From positions 1,798,001-1,862,000 of the forward strand of contig NZ_LT906468.1 of assembly GCF_900187125.1 (NCBI RefSeq): DNA of 64,000 nucleotides, in the 5' to 3' direction. The notes below the pieces were generated by a model. That model had not been told where the DNA came from. It ran no database searches and saw nothing but the letters and a program-made list of their open reading frames with translations. Shown here piece after piece: positions 1 to 9,550 of this stretch. The translations under genes and the position numbers were made by a program. Every line of letters starts with the position of its first letter. Positions within the stretch are counted from its first letter, which is position 1. The DNA comes from Sphingobacterium mizutaii. Its GTDB lineage: Bacteria > Bacteroidota > Bacteroidia > Sphingobacteriales > Sphingobacteriaceae.

Positions 1-1
1 A

Positions 2-1162
2 CTGGGAGAAGCCTACAGTAATCCAAATGGCTATATCGGAGACTTTACACCTTTCTTAAGTTCATTAAAGGATAGTTCCTTGGTTTGGGAAAATAACCTA
101 AGTTCTTCTGGAAGGACCTTCTCTGTACTTCCAACGCTACTTGGTTCATTACCTTTTGGGAATTCAGGATTTTTGGAATTAAAGGAATATCCGGACCATT
201 TTAACCTGATCAATATTCTTAAGCAAAACGGTTTCTCGACGGCTTTTTTCTATGGAGGAAATGCTGAATTCGACTACATGAGCAAATATCTGAATGCCAA
301 TGGAATTGATCGATTGGTAGATGAGAAAAGCTTCCCAGAAGGTTATAAGAAACTCCCGAGCAGTAATGGTGAAAGTTGGGGCTATGAGGATCAAGCGGTG
401 TTGGATCAATTAAGATTGGCCGATCAGGCTAAGAATAACCCACATTTCCATATTGCCCTGACTTTGTCTACCCATAATCCTTTTCTGATAAACGACGAGG
501 CTAAGTATGCTGCCATGTTTGATCAAAGAGTGCAGAAGATTAAGTTGAACAATATCCAAAAGAACTTTGCCCTAGAAAATAGAAAGCAATTGATCTCGGT
601 ATTGAATGTGGATGATGCTTTGAAGAATTTCTTTCAGGCCTATCAACAGCGAAGTGATTTCAAGAATACGATCTTCATCATTACTGGAGACCACAGTATG
701 CCTGAGATTCCATTGCAGAGCAAGATAGATCGCTACCATGTACCATTGATTGTTTATTCGCCTTTATTAAAGACAAAGAGAAGGTTCCAAAATGTAGTCA
801 GCCATTTTGATCTTGCCCCATCCATTCTAGCTTATTATAAACAGAATTATCAATTGAAGGTACCGCATGAGGTAACCTGGGTAGGACAGGGTTTGGATAT
901 TGGGGCTAGCAAAAAAAGCTTGGGGATTCCAATGATGCAGAGTAAATCGCAGTTGATTGATTTTGTTTCTGCGGATCTCCATTTGAACTCTGGAGCTGTA
1001 TATAAATTAAATAAGGACCTGAGCGAAGATAGGATTGATAATAAAACCAGTGCTGAAGAGCTGAGCCAAAGGTTTGAGACCTTCAAAAAAATGAATAGGC
1101 AATTTACCTCAAAAATGAAGCTATTGCCTGACAGTGTTTTTACTTCTTATTTTAAACGATAG
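2..1162 (+). CDS. LTA synthase-type sulfatase/phosphoglycerol transferase, 5'-truncated
   Basis: This is the C-terminal part of a membrane-anchored alkaline-phosphatase-superfamily enzyme of the LtaS/MdoB type, which moves or hydrolyses phosphoglycerol- or phosphoethanolamine-type groups outside the cytoplasmic membrane. The frame is open from the window edge, so an apparent TTG start at 80 is not the true start; the N-terminal membrane helices lie outside the window. Visible family motifs are the nucleophile region SSGRTFSVLPTLLGSLP, a 'FFYGGNAEFDYM' segment, the 'WGYEDQAV' motif, 'LTLSTHNPF' and the metal-binding 'ITGDHSMPEIP'. The gene converges on the YaiO-like gene with only 3 bp between the stop codons. 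The substrate cannot be read from the sequence. Confidence 0.85.
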   Translation: MGEAYSNPNGYIGDFTPFLSSLKDSSLVWENNLSSSGRTFSVLPTLLGSLPFGNSGFLELKEYPDHFNLINILKQNGFSTAFFYGGNAEFDYMSKYLNANGIDRLVDEKSFPEGYKKLPSSNGESWGYEDQAVLDQLRLADQAKNNPHFHIALTLSTHNPFLINDEAKYAAMFDQRVQKIKLNNIQKNFALENRKQLISVLNVDDALKNFFQAYQQRSDFKNTIFIITGDHSMPEIPLQSKIDRYHVPLIVYSPLLKTKRRFQNVVSHFDLAPSILAYYKQNYQLKVPHEVTWVGQGLDIGASKKSLGIPMMQSKSQLIDFVSADLHLNSGAVYKLNKDLSEDRIDNKTSAEELSQRFETFKKMNRQFTSKMKLLPDSVFTSYFKR

Positions 1163-1165
1163 GTT

Positions 1166-2419
1166 TTAGAATCTTCTTCTATATCCAACGGTGAAATCAA
1201 CCTGATTGTCTCTAGTTTTTGGTTTGTATTCAACATTATAATAAGTTGATGAGATGTTGAATATATTCTTGGATTTTATACTGAAGTTGTAGTCTAGTCC
1301 AGATTTAAAAGTTTTCAATTTATAGAGGTTGTCAAAGAGCATGAAATCTCTGTTTTGATCGGGACTGATACCTGTTCCCACGATAAATCCTAGATAGCCA
1401 TCCGAGCCCTTGGTGTAATATCTAACTGTAGCCGCATAAGATTGAGAGATATTATTTTCACTTGGGGTCAGGTAAGTTCTGGCATTGAACCAAAAGTTTT
1501 TATAGTATTTACCGATAGATGCGGTGTACATCCAAACATTATCAGTGAATTTTAGTTGCCTGAAACCGACCTCTGCCTCAAAGCTTGCCGGAAGGTTGGC
1601 ATAAAGGGATGCTGCGGTTCTGAATTTTGGGAACAATCCTGTGCTATTTGAGTAACCTGTTCCTAGGTACATATAGAACATTTTGGAAATGCGGGGGTAG
1701 GCCTCTAGTTCAAATTGAGTTCCATTGCTTCCGAATTTGTTTGCCAGGTTTGCCCTGAAAATAAATGATCCGATTGGAGTACCTCTTTTATAGCTTAAGG
1801 CTATATTGTGCCAATTGTCTTCAAACTGCTTGTCAAAATACATCCAGTTGTAAGTGACACCGACCTCATTGATGCCTACCTGTTCTTTAATGGCCATTTG
1901 AAGGGTTCTGGCATCTGCATTTTTTGGGTCAATTTCCAAGATTTCATCTAAAGTTGCTTTAGCCGTCTTATAGTCTTTGGTACTATTCGCGATTTTGGAT
2001 TTTAACAAAAGAAGATCCATTGATTTTGCATCATAGGTCATTCCCTTATTGACAATTCGAAGTGCTTCGGGATAATTGTCTTCCCAGTATTCAAGGGATC
2101 CAAAAGCAAAATAAAAATCAGGATCTTTGGTTTCTTTGACCTCAAGTTGCTTGAATACGATTCGAGCAGAGTCGATCTTGTCCATCCAAGTATATAACCT
2201 TCCCAAGAATACAGAGATATCAGTATAATCTGGGTTTTTTGCTAAGGCTGTTTTTGCTAAATTTACTGCAGCGGGGTAGTTTTTGTTGTCAAATGCTTCT
2301 TTGCGAGCGGCTTGGAACAACTCATCAGCATTCAAATTGCTTTCCTGAGCATATAGCTCCTGCATACCAAAACTCAAAAAAAAGACTAGAATAGTTAATA
2401 GTTGCGTTTTTAGATTCAT
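1166..2419 (-). CDS. YaiO-like TPR plus outer-membrane beta-barrel protein
   Basis: The 417-residue exported protein has a signal peptide (MNLKTQLLTILVFFLSFGMQ..., ending near 'YAQES'), then tetratricopeptide-like helical repeats over roughly residues 25-190, and a C-terminal barrel of about 220 residues rich in alternating aromatic strands that ends in 'GYRRRF'. This architecture matches the YaiO family of outer-membrane proteins, often seen near exopolysaccharide or surface-glycan genes. The start at 2419 is preferred over an in-frame ATG at 2521: it gives a clean signal peptide, and a good promoter -10-type box (TACCTTTG, 2450-2443) lies between the two ATGs. The convergent neighbour is a sulfatase of the LTA-synthase type. 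No function can be assigned beyond surface localisation. Confidence 0.75.
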   Translation of the reverse strand: MNLKTQLLTILVFFLSFGMQELYAQESNLNADELFQAARKEAFDNKNYPAAVNLAKTALAKNPDYTDISVFLGRLYTWMDKIDSARIVFKQLEVKETKDPDFYFAFGSLEYWEDNYPEALRIVNKGMTYDAKSMDLLLLKSKIANSTKDYKTAKATLDEILEIDPKNADARTLQMAIKEQVGINEVGVTYNWMYFDKQFEDNWHNIALSYKRGTPIGSFIFRANLANKFGSNGTQFELEAYPRISKMFYMYLGTGYSNSTGLFPKFRTAASLYANLPASFEAEVGFRQLKFTDNVWMYTASIGKYYKNFWFNARTYLTPSENNISQSYAATVRYYTKGSDGYLGFIVGTGISPDQNRDFMLFDNLYKLKTFKSGLDYNFSIKSKNIFNISSTYYNVEYKPKTRDNQVDFTVGYRRRF

Positions 2420-2442
2420 AAGTAGATTGACTCGATAGAGAA

Positions 2443-2450
2443 CAAAGGTA
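2443..2450 (-). promoter_or_regulatory. Candidate Bacteroidota -7 box for the YaiO-like gene
   Basis: The minus strand reads TACCTTTG, a full match to TAnnTTTG. The -33 element is weak at the usual spacing. The box sits about 24 bp upstream of the ATG at 2419, which supports that start. Confidence 0.4.
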
Positions 2451-2597
2451 ATCTCTTTAAATGGATTTATGTCTAAACAAATAGATTTTAGGATAAAAAA
2501 ATTATCACAAATTGTGAACATAACAATAAGTTTTGGGGTTTGGTTTGTTTTATTTTTCTTTAGGGTATAAATTAACCATCAAATTAAAGATTTAAGG

Positions 2598-3689
2598 ATG
2601 AGTCTAGAATTGATAATCAAAGGTGTGATCGTTGGCGGGATGTTTCTGCTGGCCTTTCTAAATTTTAGTAATGCCATCCGAGTAAATAGAAAAGCAAATA
2701 TTTGGTTTGGCTTTTTTGTTTTATTATGGTCTACCTTCTGGTTAGATGAAATGATTTTTCCAGATAATGTATTCCCGAATATTTCAATCAATATCATTTT
2801 CCGATTTGTTCAATTCTTAGTTCCATTGAGTTTTTTAATTAGCGTTTTTTATTACACAAATCCACAATATAAATTAAAGAAGAAAGACTACTTGTTGTTT
2901 TTATTACCACTAGTCTTTCTTTGTGTTTTAATAATTGGGAAGGGGAATCCTCAAGGATATAATAAAACGATATTGATGATGTTGTTTTTTGTACAAGCCT
3001 TGTTGTGTACTGTCTTAGCCTACCTCAAAGTAAGGAAACATCAAAAGGTCATTCAATCCTTTTCTTCCAGTACTTTAAACATTGATTTGCGCTGGATAAA
3101 ATACATTATTTACAGTTGCATAATTTCTTCGATTCTAATTCTGATCTATAACCTATTATTTCCTGAAAGTAACCTCAATACCATTATCAATATGTTTTTC
3201 TTGGCTGTACTCTATTTAGTGGCATTTTATTCAATGCGTCAAGGGGAAATTTATCCTAAAGGGATCGATGTAGAAGAAACCTTGGATATGGCAGATGAGG
3301 ATGAAGGGGATCGAACTGAACTAAAAATTAAACTCTTGTCAGATGAAGAGTTGGCTGTTTATAAAGAAAAATTAAGTCAATTGATGATACGGGAGGAGTT
3401 GTTTTTAGATAGTGAACTTAATTCACTGAAATTAGCAAATCACTTAGGGATAACGATCCATCAATTATCCTACATTATTAATTCTGGGTTTGGGATGAAT
3501 TTCTTTCAATTCATCAATAGGTATCGAGTAGATAAAGCGAAAGAGTTATTGCTAGATGAAGCAATGATGCCCTATAATATGATTTCAATTGGCTATGCTT
3601 CAGGCTTTAATTCCAAGACTGCCTTCAATACCGTTTTCAAAAATATTACTGGACAGACACCTTCTGAGTTCAGAAATTCCAGGAAATAG
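2598..3689 (+). CDS. Membrane-bound AraC-family transcriptional regulator
   Basis: The 363-residue protein has an N-terminal membrane domain of about six or seven hydrophobic helices (residues 5-220, e.g. 'LIIKGVIVGGMFLLAFL', 'YLLFLLPLVFLCVLII', 'YIIYSCIISSILILIYNLLF'), an acidic linker ('DMADEDEGDRTE', about 230-241) and a C-terminal AraC/XylS DNA-binding domain (about 265-363) with the signature 'ISIGYASGFNSKTAFNTVFKNITGQTPSEFR'. Such fusions are common in Bacteroidota and presumably sense a membrane or envelope cue. The gene stands alone, divergent from the YaiO-like gene; the 178-bp gap between them could hold its target. The ligand is unknown. Confidence 0.85.
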   Translation: MSLELIIKGVIVGGMFLLAFLNFSNAIRVNRKANIWFGFFVLLWSTFWLDEMIFPDNVFPNISINIIFRFVQFLVPLSFLISVFYYTNPQYKLKKKDYLLFLLPLVFLCVLIIGKGNPQGYNKTILMMLFFVQALLCTVLAYLKVRKHQKVIQSFSSSTLNIDLRWIKYIIYSCIISSILILIYNLLFPESNLNTIINMFFLAVLYLVAFYSMRQGEIYPKGIDVEETLDMADEDEGDRTELKIKLLSDEELAVYKEKLSQLMIREELFLDSELNSLKLANHLGITIHQLSYIINSGFGMNFFQFINRYRVDKAKELLLDEAMMPYNMISIGYASGFNSKTAFNTVFKNITGQTPSEFRNSRK

Positions 3690-3871
3690 CAGTTTTTCAA
3701 TATTTAATTGGTGCTAATTTATAAACTTGAACTTGTAAAGTGTAGAATATTAGTGTGTTATATATGGATAGGCTTTTGTTGTTCTGATCTATAACTCAAA
3801 ACATAATGAGCTTGGTAAACTATTAATTTGGCCCTTGAACAGATTCATTTTAAGGGTAAATAAATTAGTTT

Positions 3872-4198
3872 ATGAAGTATTATCAAGAAATAGCTATCAA
3901 TGCAGATTTAGAATTGATTGAAGAATTATTGGTTCGATATGATCATATTAAGGTTTGGGAAAGAGGGTTTGAAATCTATAAGGAATTGATAGTGGACCAC
4001 AAAGAGAAGTGTATTACGCATTGGGATATCGATAGAAATATAGATTATACTTATCGGTTGAAGGATAACATACTCGGAACAAAGTTGTGTTTAGAAGCGA
4101 TATGTCTGGAGGATGGAATTGATTGGGATGTTATGGGGATTCAAGTGTATATGCAAAGAGCTTTAAAAGGGATAAAAGAAAGAGCAGAGGAAAATTAA
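3872..4198 (+). CDS. Small SRPBCC/START-like protein (hypothetical)
   Basis: This is a 108-residue soluble protein without a signal peptide. Its opening (YYQEIAINADLELIEELLVR, then 'HIKVWERGFEIYKEL') resembles the first strand and helices of SRPBCC-fold proteins, where 'I.INA....VWELL.D..HI..W..GFE' is usual. 'THWDIDRNIDYTYRLKDNILGTKLCLEAICLE' could be the following strands, and 'MQRALKGIKERAEEN' the closing helix. It is shorter than typical family members (about 140-160 residues), so it is either a compact variant or a different fold. No operon partner. The function is unknown; the fold suggestion is my inference. Confidence 0.55.
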   Translation: MKYYQEIAINADLELIEELLVRYDHIKVWERGFEIYKELIVDHKEKCITHWDIDRNIDYTYRLKDNILGTKLCLEAICLEDGIDWDVMGIQVYMQRALKGIKERAEEN

Positions 4199-4211
4199 TT
4201 CTTCTGCTCTT
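4180..4211. terminator. Hairpin between convergent genes
   Basis: AAGAGCAGA at 4180-4188 pairs with TCTGCTCTT at 4203-4211. The stem overlaps the 3' end of the small SRPBCC-like gene. On the minus strand the stem is followed by a T-rich run, so it probably ends the peptide-use operon that stops at 4242. Confidence 0.5.
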
Positions 4212-4241
4212 ATTGCTTAGTTCAATTAAATAGAATCTTTA

Positions 4242-6131
4242 TTAAGGTTGGTAAACCTGTAGGCTAATAAAGGATTTCTCCGTGTTAGACCTGTAAATTC
4301 TTTGGGTATTTTTTTGGTAATCGGATTCTTTTGAATCATTGTAAAGATCCATAAACTTACCAGGGTTGATGTCCAGCATTGGGAACCATGATCCTTGAAC
4401 CTGTACCATGATACGATGACCTTTTTTGAAAGTGTGGAATGCATCCGTAAGGTCAAAATTCAACTTGGTAGCTTGATTAGGAACCATTGGTTCTGGTTTC
4501 TCCAAGCTATTCCTGAATTTAGCACGGATAGGATCGCCACGTAATAACATCTGGTATCCTCCCATTTTAATGTTCTGAGGGTTTTCCTTAGGGTCTTTAC
4601 TGTCGTTTGGATAAACATCGATCACCTTGACAATAAAGTCTGCGTCTGTTCCAGAGGTTGAGGCTACTAAATGAACGCCGATACTGCCGGCAATCGTTAA
4701 GTCCTCTTGTAAAGGCTCAGAAACATAAACCAGGACATCTGGTCTTCTGCTTGCGAACCTCTGGTCTTCAACCATCCAATCATTGCCGAACCTTGTGGTA
4801 ATTTCTTGGGTAAAAGGAACTGGCTTCTTTGGGTCGTGGATAAATTCATCAAAGTTTTCACCGTCCGTTTTAGCATTTTCAGCTAGCTCGCCGTTAGGAT
4901 TTAAATACAGATTTTTAGTTTGTAGCTCTTTTGGTGGCCATTGATCCAAATTATGCCATTTGTTTGCTCCGGTATTGAAAGCCATGACCTTTGGAAGGTC
5001 CATAGAACCCTTTCCTTTTAGGTGATAGTTGTAGAATTTCAATTCCAATTCCTGACGGTAGTACTCACCAGTATTGCTATCCCAGTAGATATTAGCAGAA
5101 CGGTCACCTTTTTGGGATGACCAGCTGCCATGGTACCATGGGCCTAAGATCAGGCGGTTGGAGGTGTTTTGACTTTGACTCTTGATGCCTTGGTACACAT
5201 AAAATGGTCCACGGATATCCTGTGCATCGAACCATCCACCCACAGTCATTACCGCTGGTGTGATGTTCTTTAAATGTGGACGAACATTTCTGGATTTCCA
5301 AAACTCATCGTAAGTAGGATGGTTTCGGTATTCCTCCCAGTGGATGTTTTCACCTTTGAAAAAGTTTTTGTTCAGGTTGGAAAGTGGTCCCTGGCGCAAC
5401 CAGAAATCATATCCGTCTGGAGTATCGTATTGCATGTTTCCAGCTGGGTACTTTTTCAATGGAACTGGTCTCTTTACACCAAAATTGTTAATGAAATTGA
5501 TGTTATGTGGCATCAGAAATGCACCATTGTGGACCATGTCGTCCCCTTGCCATAGGTCTGCCATAGGAGCAGAAGGCATTGCGGCTTTTAAAGCAGGGTG
5601 GGCATCAATCATTCCGGCAACCACATAGAAGCCAGGATATGAGCCTCCGTAAGTGCCTACTTTTCCATTGTTGTTCTTGATGTTTTTGACTAACCAGTCG
5701 ATGGTGTCGTAGGTATCCATGCTCTCATCCCATTTTTTTGGATCAGCTTGATTAGGTGCCATCCAGGTAAATGTTCCTTCGGACATAAACCTGCCACGTA
5801 CATCTTGGCGAACGAAGATATAGCCTTCGCGAACCAGTTCCATGGAAGGGCCAAAACGACTGCTAGGGTAATTTTCCTCACCATAAGGTGCGCAGCTATA
5901 AGGCGTACGCATCATCAAGAAAGGGTAGTTTTCTTTTTTGTCCTTTGGACTGTAAACTACGGTGAATAATTTTACACCGTCGCGCATGCCGACCATATAC
6001 TCCTTTTTATCGTAATGTTCGCGGAAGTAAATGGAATCTTGATTGATTGCTTGGGCAATGGATTGCGAGCAAAAGATGCCAAGCAAAAGGAATAGACTAA
6101 CCGTCCATTTCCATAATATTGATCTAGCCAT
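4242..6131 (-). CDS. Exported CocE/NonD-type (S15) acyl hydrolase
   Basis: The 629-residue protein has a signal peptide (residues 1-28, ending 'SQSIAQAIN') followed by an alpha/beta hydrolase of the CocE/X-Pro dipeptidyl-peptidase (S15) class and a C-terminal jelly-roll domain. The nucleophile elbow is YGGSYPG with Ser164; 'RQDVRGRFMSEG' (about 108-119) is the family oxyanion/strand motif; 'GGWFDAQDIRG' and 'GPWYHGSW' carry the likely Asp and His. Family members cleave dipeptides after Pro or hydrolyse acyl bonds such as beta-lactam esters. The start codon overlaps the stop of the upstream S9 peptidase by one base (TAATG), indicating translational coupling. As the last gene of a SusCD-peptidase operon it is most plausibly an aminopeptidase; specificity is inferred. 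Confidence 0.88.
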   Translation of the reverse strand: MARSILWKWTVSLFLLLGIFCSQSIAQAINQDSIYFREHYDKKEYMVGMRDGVKLFTVVYSPKDKKENYPFLMMRTPYSCAPYGEENYPSSRFGPSMELVREGYIFVRQDVRGRFMSEGTFTWMAPNQADPKKWDESMDTYDTIDWLVKNIKNNNGKVGTYGGSYPGFYVVAGMIDAHPALKAAMPSAPMADLWQGDDMVHNGAFLMPHNINFINNFGVKRPVPLKKYPAGNMQYDTPDGYDFWLRQGPLSNLNKNFFKGENIHWEEYRNHPTYDEFWKSRNVRPHLKNITPAVMTVGGWFDAQDIRGPFYVYQGIKSQSQNTSNRLILGPWYHGSWSSQKGDRSANIYWDSNTGEYYRQELELKFYNYHLKGKGSMDLPKVMAFNTGANKWHNLDQWPPKELQTKNLYLNPNGELAENAKTDGENFDEFIHDPKKPVPFTQEITTRFGNDWMVEDQRFASRRPDVLVYVSEPLQEDLTIAGSIGVHLVASTSGTDADFIVKVIDVYPNDSKDPKENPQNIKMGGYQMLLRGDPIRAKFRNSLEKPEPMVPNQATKLNFDLTDAFHTFKKGHRIMVQVQGSWFPMLDINPGKFMDLYNDSKESDYQKNTQRIYRSNTEKSFISLQVYQP

Positions 6132-8113
6132 TATTTTAGGTATTTGTCAAACCAAGCTAATAACTCCTTGTTGTTGTGTAGCCTATTTTTTGGCTGAGCC
6201 ATTCCATGGCCTTCATTCGGATAACGAACGAATCGAGTAGGGATACCTACTTTTTTCAGGCCGATAAAGAATTCTTCAGCTTGGGTAATTGGAACATCCA
6301 TATCGTTTTCACCATGGACGATAAGGGTAGGAGTCTTCACTTTGTTGATGTGAGCCATAGGAGAGAAGTGCCATAAGAGGCTATAATTATCCCAAGGCAT
6401 GCCATTGAATTCAGTCTCAATCAGATCAGGGTAGATCGAGGTACCATAGAATGAAATCAGGTTGCTGACCGATGCGCTGGTTACAGCAGCTTTGAAACGA
6501 TCGGTTTGGGTAACTACCCAGTTCGTCATAAATCCGCCGTAAGAACCACCGGTTACCCCCATTCTGTTCTTATCCAAGAATGGATATTTTTCAAGGGCAT
6601 AATCCAATCCTTTCATCAGGTCTAGGTAATCTCCTCCGCCCCAAGCTTGATAAGTACCGTCAGAAAATTTCTGTCCGTAGCCTGTTGATCCTCTAGGGTT
6701 GATAAATACTACGGCATATCCCTTTCCGGTCAACACTTCTACGATATCGGTATAACTATAACCGAAAGCGCCGTGAGGACCACCGTGGATCCGTTGGATA
6801 ACCGGGATCTTGGTACCAGCTGGAACATTGGCTGGATAAGCAATAAACCCTTGTACATCGACTCCATCATGCGATTTGAACCAGAAGCTTTCTTTTTTAG
6901 AAAGGTCCTTGTCTTTTAACCAATTGCTGGATTCGTTAGTCAATTGGGTGACTGTTTTGCCTTCATTATCAGACATGTATACTTCATTTGCTGAATTGAA
7001 GTCCGACATGGTAAAGGAGATTCTCTTGTTGGATACATTGACAGCTCCAACGCTAGCTTCCTTGTCAATTACTGGAGTAAAGGTTTTGCCATCGATACTT
7101 CCTTTGTATAAGACACGTTTGCCATGTCTTGGGAATCCGAAGTAGAAATGCTTGCTATCATCCATCCATTCGCCACCGCTTAAGCGTTCGTCCAAATCAG
7201 TCGTTAGACAAGTAACCTCGCCATTAGCAACTTGATATAGGTAAAGCTTAAGGTCTTCTGGGGAACTATCTTTGGTGTTTAGTGGACGGATAGTAGCAGG
7301 GTAAAGGATATATTTTCCATCGGGACTCCAATTCGGGTTATGTTCAGTACCAATGGTATTGGTAATCTGTTTTACGTTAGAGTTGGAGATGTCGACAATG
7401 AACAGGTCGTTGTTGTAATTGTTGTCCGGATCGGATGTGTGATTGGATACGTAAGCAATCCTTTTTGAGTCTGGTGACCAAGTCAAGGAATGGCTGTCGA
7501 ATTTATCATCAGTCAATACCTTTACATTGCCGGAAGCTACGTCCACCAAATGGATTTTCGTCAATACATTATCCGAGAAGGAAGTTCTGGATTTGTAGAG
7601 GATCCTTTCGATAACCTTAGGGGCAGCAGGGTCGATTTTGACCTGTGCTTTTTCGGCATCTGCACCTACGTAAGCGATATATTTTCCATCAGGACTCCAT
7701 GCATAATTCTTCCTAGCTGAGTGGCCTAGGAAATGGTTGCTTGAATATACTGGAGCAACAAATTTAGGGGTATTATCGCCAGTTGTAATGTAGAATATTC
7801 CCGATTGGCCATTGATATTGCCGCGGAATGCCAGTTTAGTTCCATCAGGAGACCATTGTGGATCGCTGACTTGGGTAGCAACGGTTTCTTTCTTGCCTGA
7901 TTTGATATCGAGGATAATCAATTCAGATTGTACTTTATTGGCTTCCAAATTGGTTTTTGCTTGAACATAAGCTAACTTTTCGCCATTTGGAGATAATGCT
8001 TGCCCAGCGATGGATGGCATAGAAAAACTCGTTTCTTCTGTTATTTTTTGTTGGGCTTGAAGGGAGCTGCCCATATATACAGCTCCCATCAATAATAGAT
8101 ATTTTAACTTCAT
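6131..8113 (-). CDS. Exported S9-family prolyl oligopeptidase-like peptidase
   Basis: The 660-residue protein has a signal peptide (about residues 1-20, 'MGSSLQAQQK'), an N-terminal beta-propeller with repeated PD40/TolB-type blades ('WSPDGTKLAF', 'WSPDGKYIAYV', 'WSPDSKRIAYVSN', 'WSPDGKYILYPA') and a C-terminal S9 catalytic domain. The nucleophile is Ser524 in GGSYGG, the likely acid is Asp604 in 'HGENDMDVP' and the base His636 in 'PNEGHGM'. The family includes dipeptidyl aminopeptidases and acylaminoacyl peptidases that trim short peptides in the periplasm. It follows SusD by 20 bp and overlaps the next hydrolase gene by one base, so all four genes probably form one transcript for peptide breakdown after SusCD uptake. 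Confidence 0.92.
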   Translation of the reverse strand: MKLKYLLLMGAVYMGSSLQAQQKITEETSFSMPSIAGQALSPNGEKLAYVQAKTNLEANKVQSELIILDIKSGKKETVATQVSDPQWSPDGTKLAFRGNINGQSGIFYITTGDNTPKFVAPVYSSNHFLGHSARKNYAWSPDGKYIAYVGADAEKAQVKIDPAAPKVIERILYKSRTSFSDNVLTKIHLVDVASGNVKVLTDDKFDSHSLTWSPDSKRIAYVSNHTSDPDNNYNNDLFIVDISNSNVKQITNTIGTEHNPNWSPDGKYILYPATIRPLNTKDSSPEDLKLYLYQVANGEVTCLTTDLDERLSGGEWMDDSKHFYFGFPRHGKRVLYKGSIDGKTFTPVIDKEASVGAVNVSNKRISFTMSDFNSANEVYMSDNEGKTVTQLTNESSNWLKDKDLSKKESFWFKSHDGVDVQGFIAYPANVPAGTKIPVIQRIHGGPHGAFGYSYTDIVEVLTGKGYAVVFINPRGSTGYGQKFSDGTYQAWGGGDYLDLMKGLDYALEKYPFLDKNRMGVTGGSYGGFMTNWVVTQTDRFKAAVTSASVSNLISFYGTSIYPDLIETEFNGMPWDNYSLLWHFSPMAHINKVKTPTLIVHGENDMDVPITQAEEFFIGLKKVGIPTRFVRYPNEGHGMAQPKNRLHNNKELLAWFDKYLK

Positions 8114-8133
8114 ATTACTTTACTTTTTTGATG

Positions 8134-9540
8134 TTATTTATTTTTATAAAGGTCCCAGTTCACCTCAGCTTGCGGCAATGGGAATTGGGTAAATACTTTT
8201 CCTTTATCATAAGTCGCATCAATTGCTTCATTCATATTGGTATATAAAAGACCTGGTCCGGTATAGCGTCTTACGTCTACCCAGCGGTGACCAGCAGGTT
8301 CTGCCCAAAGAGAATACCTACGTTGGTAAAGGATTTCTTTCAACAGGCTGTTTTTGTCTGTAGGACCAGTGTATTTGCCAATGTTAGCTGCTTCGCGGAT
8401 AATATCGATGCTAGCCACTGCATTGCTGGTTTGTCCTAATTGTGCTTGCGCTTCGGCCTTGATTAGGATCAGTTCTTCGTTTTTGATAAAAGTTACCGGC
8501 AGGGTATTGGTCGGATAGCGGTTGTCTTGGTATTCACCGGTTAATGCCACAGTAGAAGTGGTAACTACGAAAGGCGTAGTCATTTTCAAGAACTTCTTGG
8601 CAACACGGCTATCCCCAGGAGTCGCATCGGCAATCAGTCCCGGATTCACGACTCTTAAGTTTCCAGGGTTTGGAATATTTAAAGCCATAAATAAGGGGTT
8701 GTTCAGGTCCGCGCCACTGCTGAATGTATGTTTAGGACCTTCTTCTAAATTTCCGTTCTCTGCGATGAATGAACCCGATAATGCATCCAGAGCCCCTTGC
8801 CAATCTTTGCGATAGATCGCTAAGCGGGCAGAGATGGCACGGTTAACCTTGGCCAAGCCTGCAGGATTGTTGTAACCAGAAAATCCAGTGCTTAATTTAA
8901 ATGGAAGGGTAGTACCTGCTTTTTTAAGGTCCTCGAAACCTGCGTCCAACTGAACTTTGATGTAATTTAGAGCTTCGTCATAAGATACAAAAGGTCCGGG
9001 GTTCAACTCATCTTTAACATCCACGCGGATACCGTTTTGGTACAGCCAGTTGGCAGGAATCATGTATTGATATCCCATGATGGTCTTTGCAAATCCTGAA
9101 ACTGCAGCTTTATCAGTTTCATTCATTTTGTCGGTATTAGCCAAGGCATCCAAGATCAAGTTTCCCTGGTTGATTGCACCGTAGGGAGAGGCATAAGAAC
9201 CACCACCTGTTGTTCCATAGCCGAAGACGTTGGAGTTAAGGGTATAGTCATTCAATCCTAACCATTCGGTCATGTTTCGAGTATCGGAAGAGTTCAATAA
9301 CCAGATTTCACGGCCTAAGCTCGCCCAACCATTCGTTACGTTGGAGACATAATCACGGTGTCTAGATTCTAAGCCTGTCACTAAATATTGGATCTGTTGT
9401 GGAGTTGCATTGTTATTGACCGAAGCAACCGACGGGTTGTTTGGGTCTATCATAGGCTCGATGTCAAACGGATTGCAAGAAGCTAGCAAGCAAACTGACG
9501 AGAGCATGAATATGGAGTTTTTTAATGTTGTCGTTTTCAT
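8134..9540 (-). CDS. SusD/RagB-type outer-membrane lipoprotein
   Basis: The 468-residue surface lipoprotein has a lipobox ('VCLLASCNPF', Cys at about 22) and the mostly helical TPR-like body of SusD/RagB proteins, with the usual C-terminal signature 'RRYSLWAEPAGHRWVDVRRY' and an 'FPLPQAEVNWD' end. SusD proteins cap the SusC barrel and capture oligomeric nutrients. It lies 10 bp downstream of the SusC gene and 20 bp upstream of an S9 peptidase, suggesting peptides rather than glycans as ligand, as in the RagAB system. The ligand assignment is inference from context. Confidence 0.92.
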   Translation of the reverse strand: MKTTTLKNSIFMLSSVCLLASCNPFDIEPMIDPNNPSVASVNNNATPQQIQYLVTGLESRHRDYVSNVTNGWASLGREIWLLNSSDTRNMTEWLGLNDYTLNSNVFGYGTTGGGSYASPYGAINQGNLILDALANTDKMNETDKAAVSGFAKTIMGYQYMIPANWLYQNGIRVDVKDELNPGPFVSYDEALNYIKVQLDAGFEDLKKAGTTLPFKLSTGFSGYNNPAGLAKVNRAISARLAIYRKDWQGALDALSGSFIAENGNLEEGPKHTFSSGADLNNPLFMALNIPNPGNLRVVNPGLIADATPGDSRVAKKFLKMTTPFVVTTSTVALTGEYQDNRYPTNTLPVTFIKNEELILIKAEAQAQLGQTSNAVASIDIIREAANIGKYTGPTDKNSLLKEILYQRRYSLWAEPAGHRWVDVRRYTGPGLLYTNMNEAIDATYDKGKVFTQFPLPQAEVNWDLYKNK

Positions 9541-9550
9541 GATAATGTGG

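Noticed and set aside
2420..2521. Longer N-terminus for the YaiO-like protein
   Set aside because: A promoter -7 box lies inside it and the residues do not form a signal peptide.
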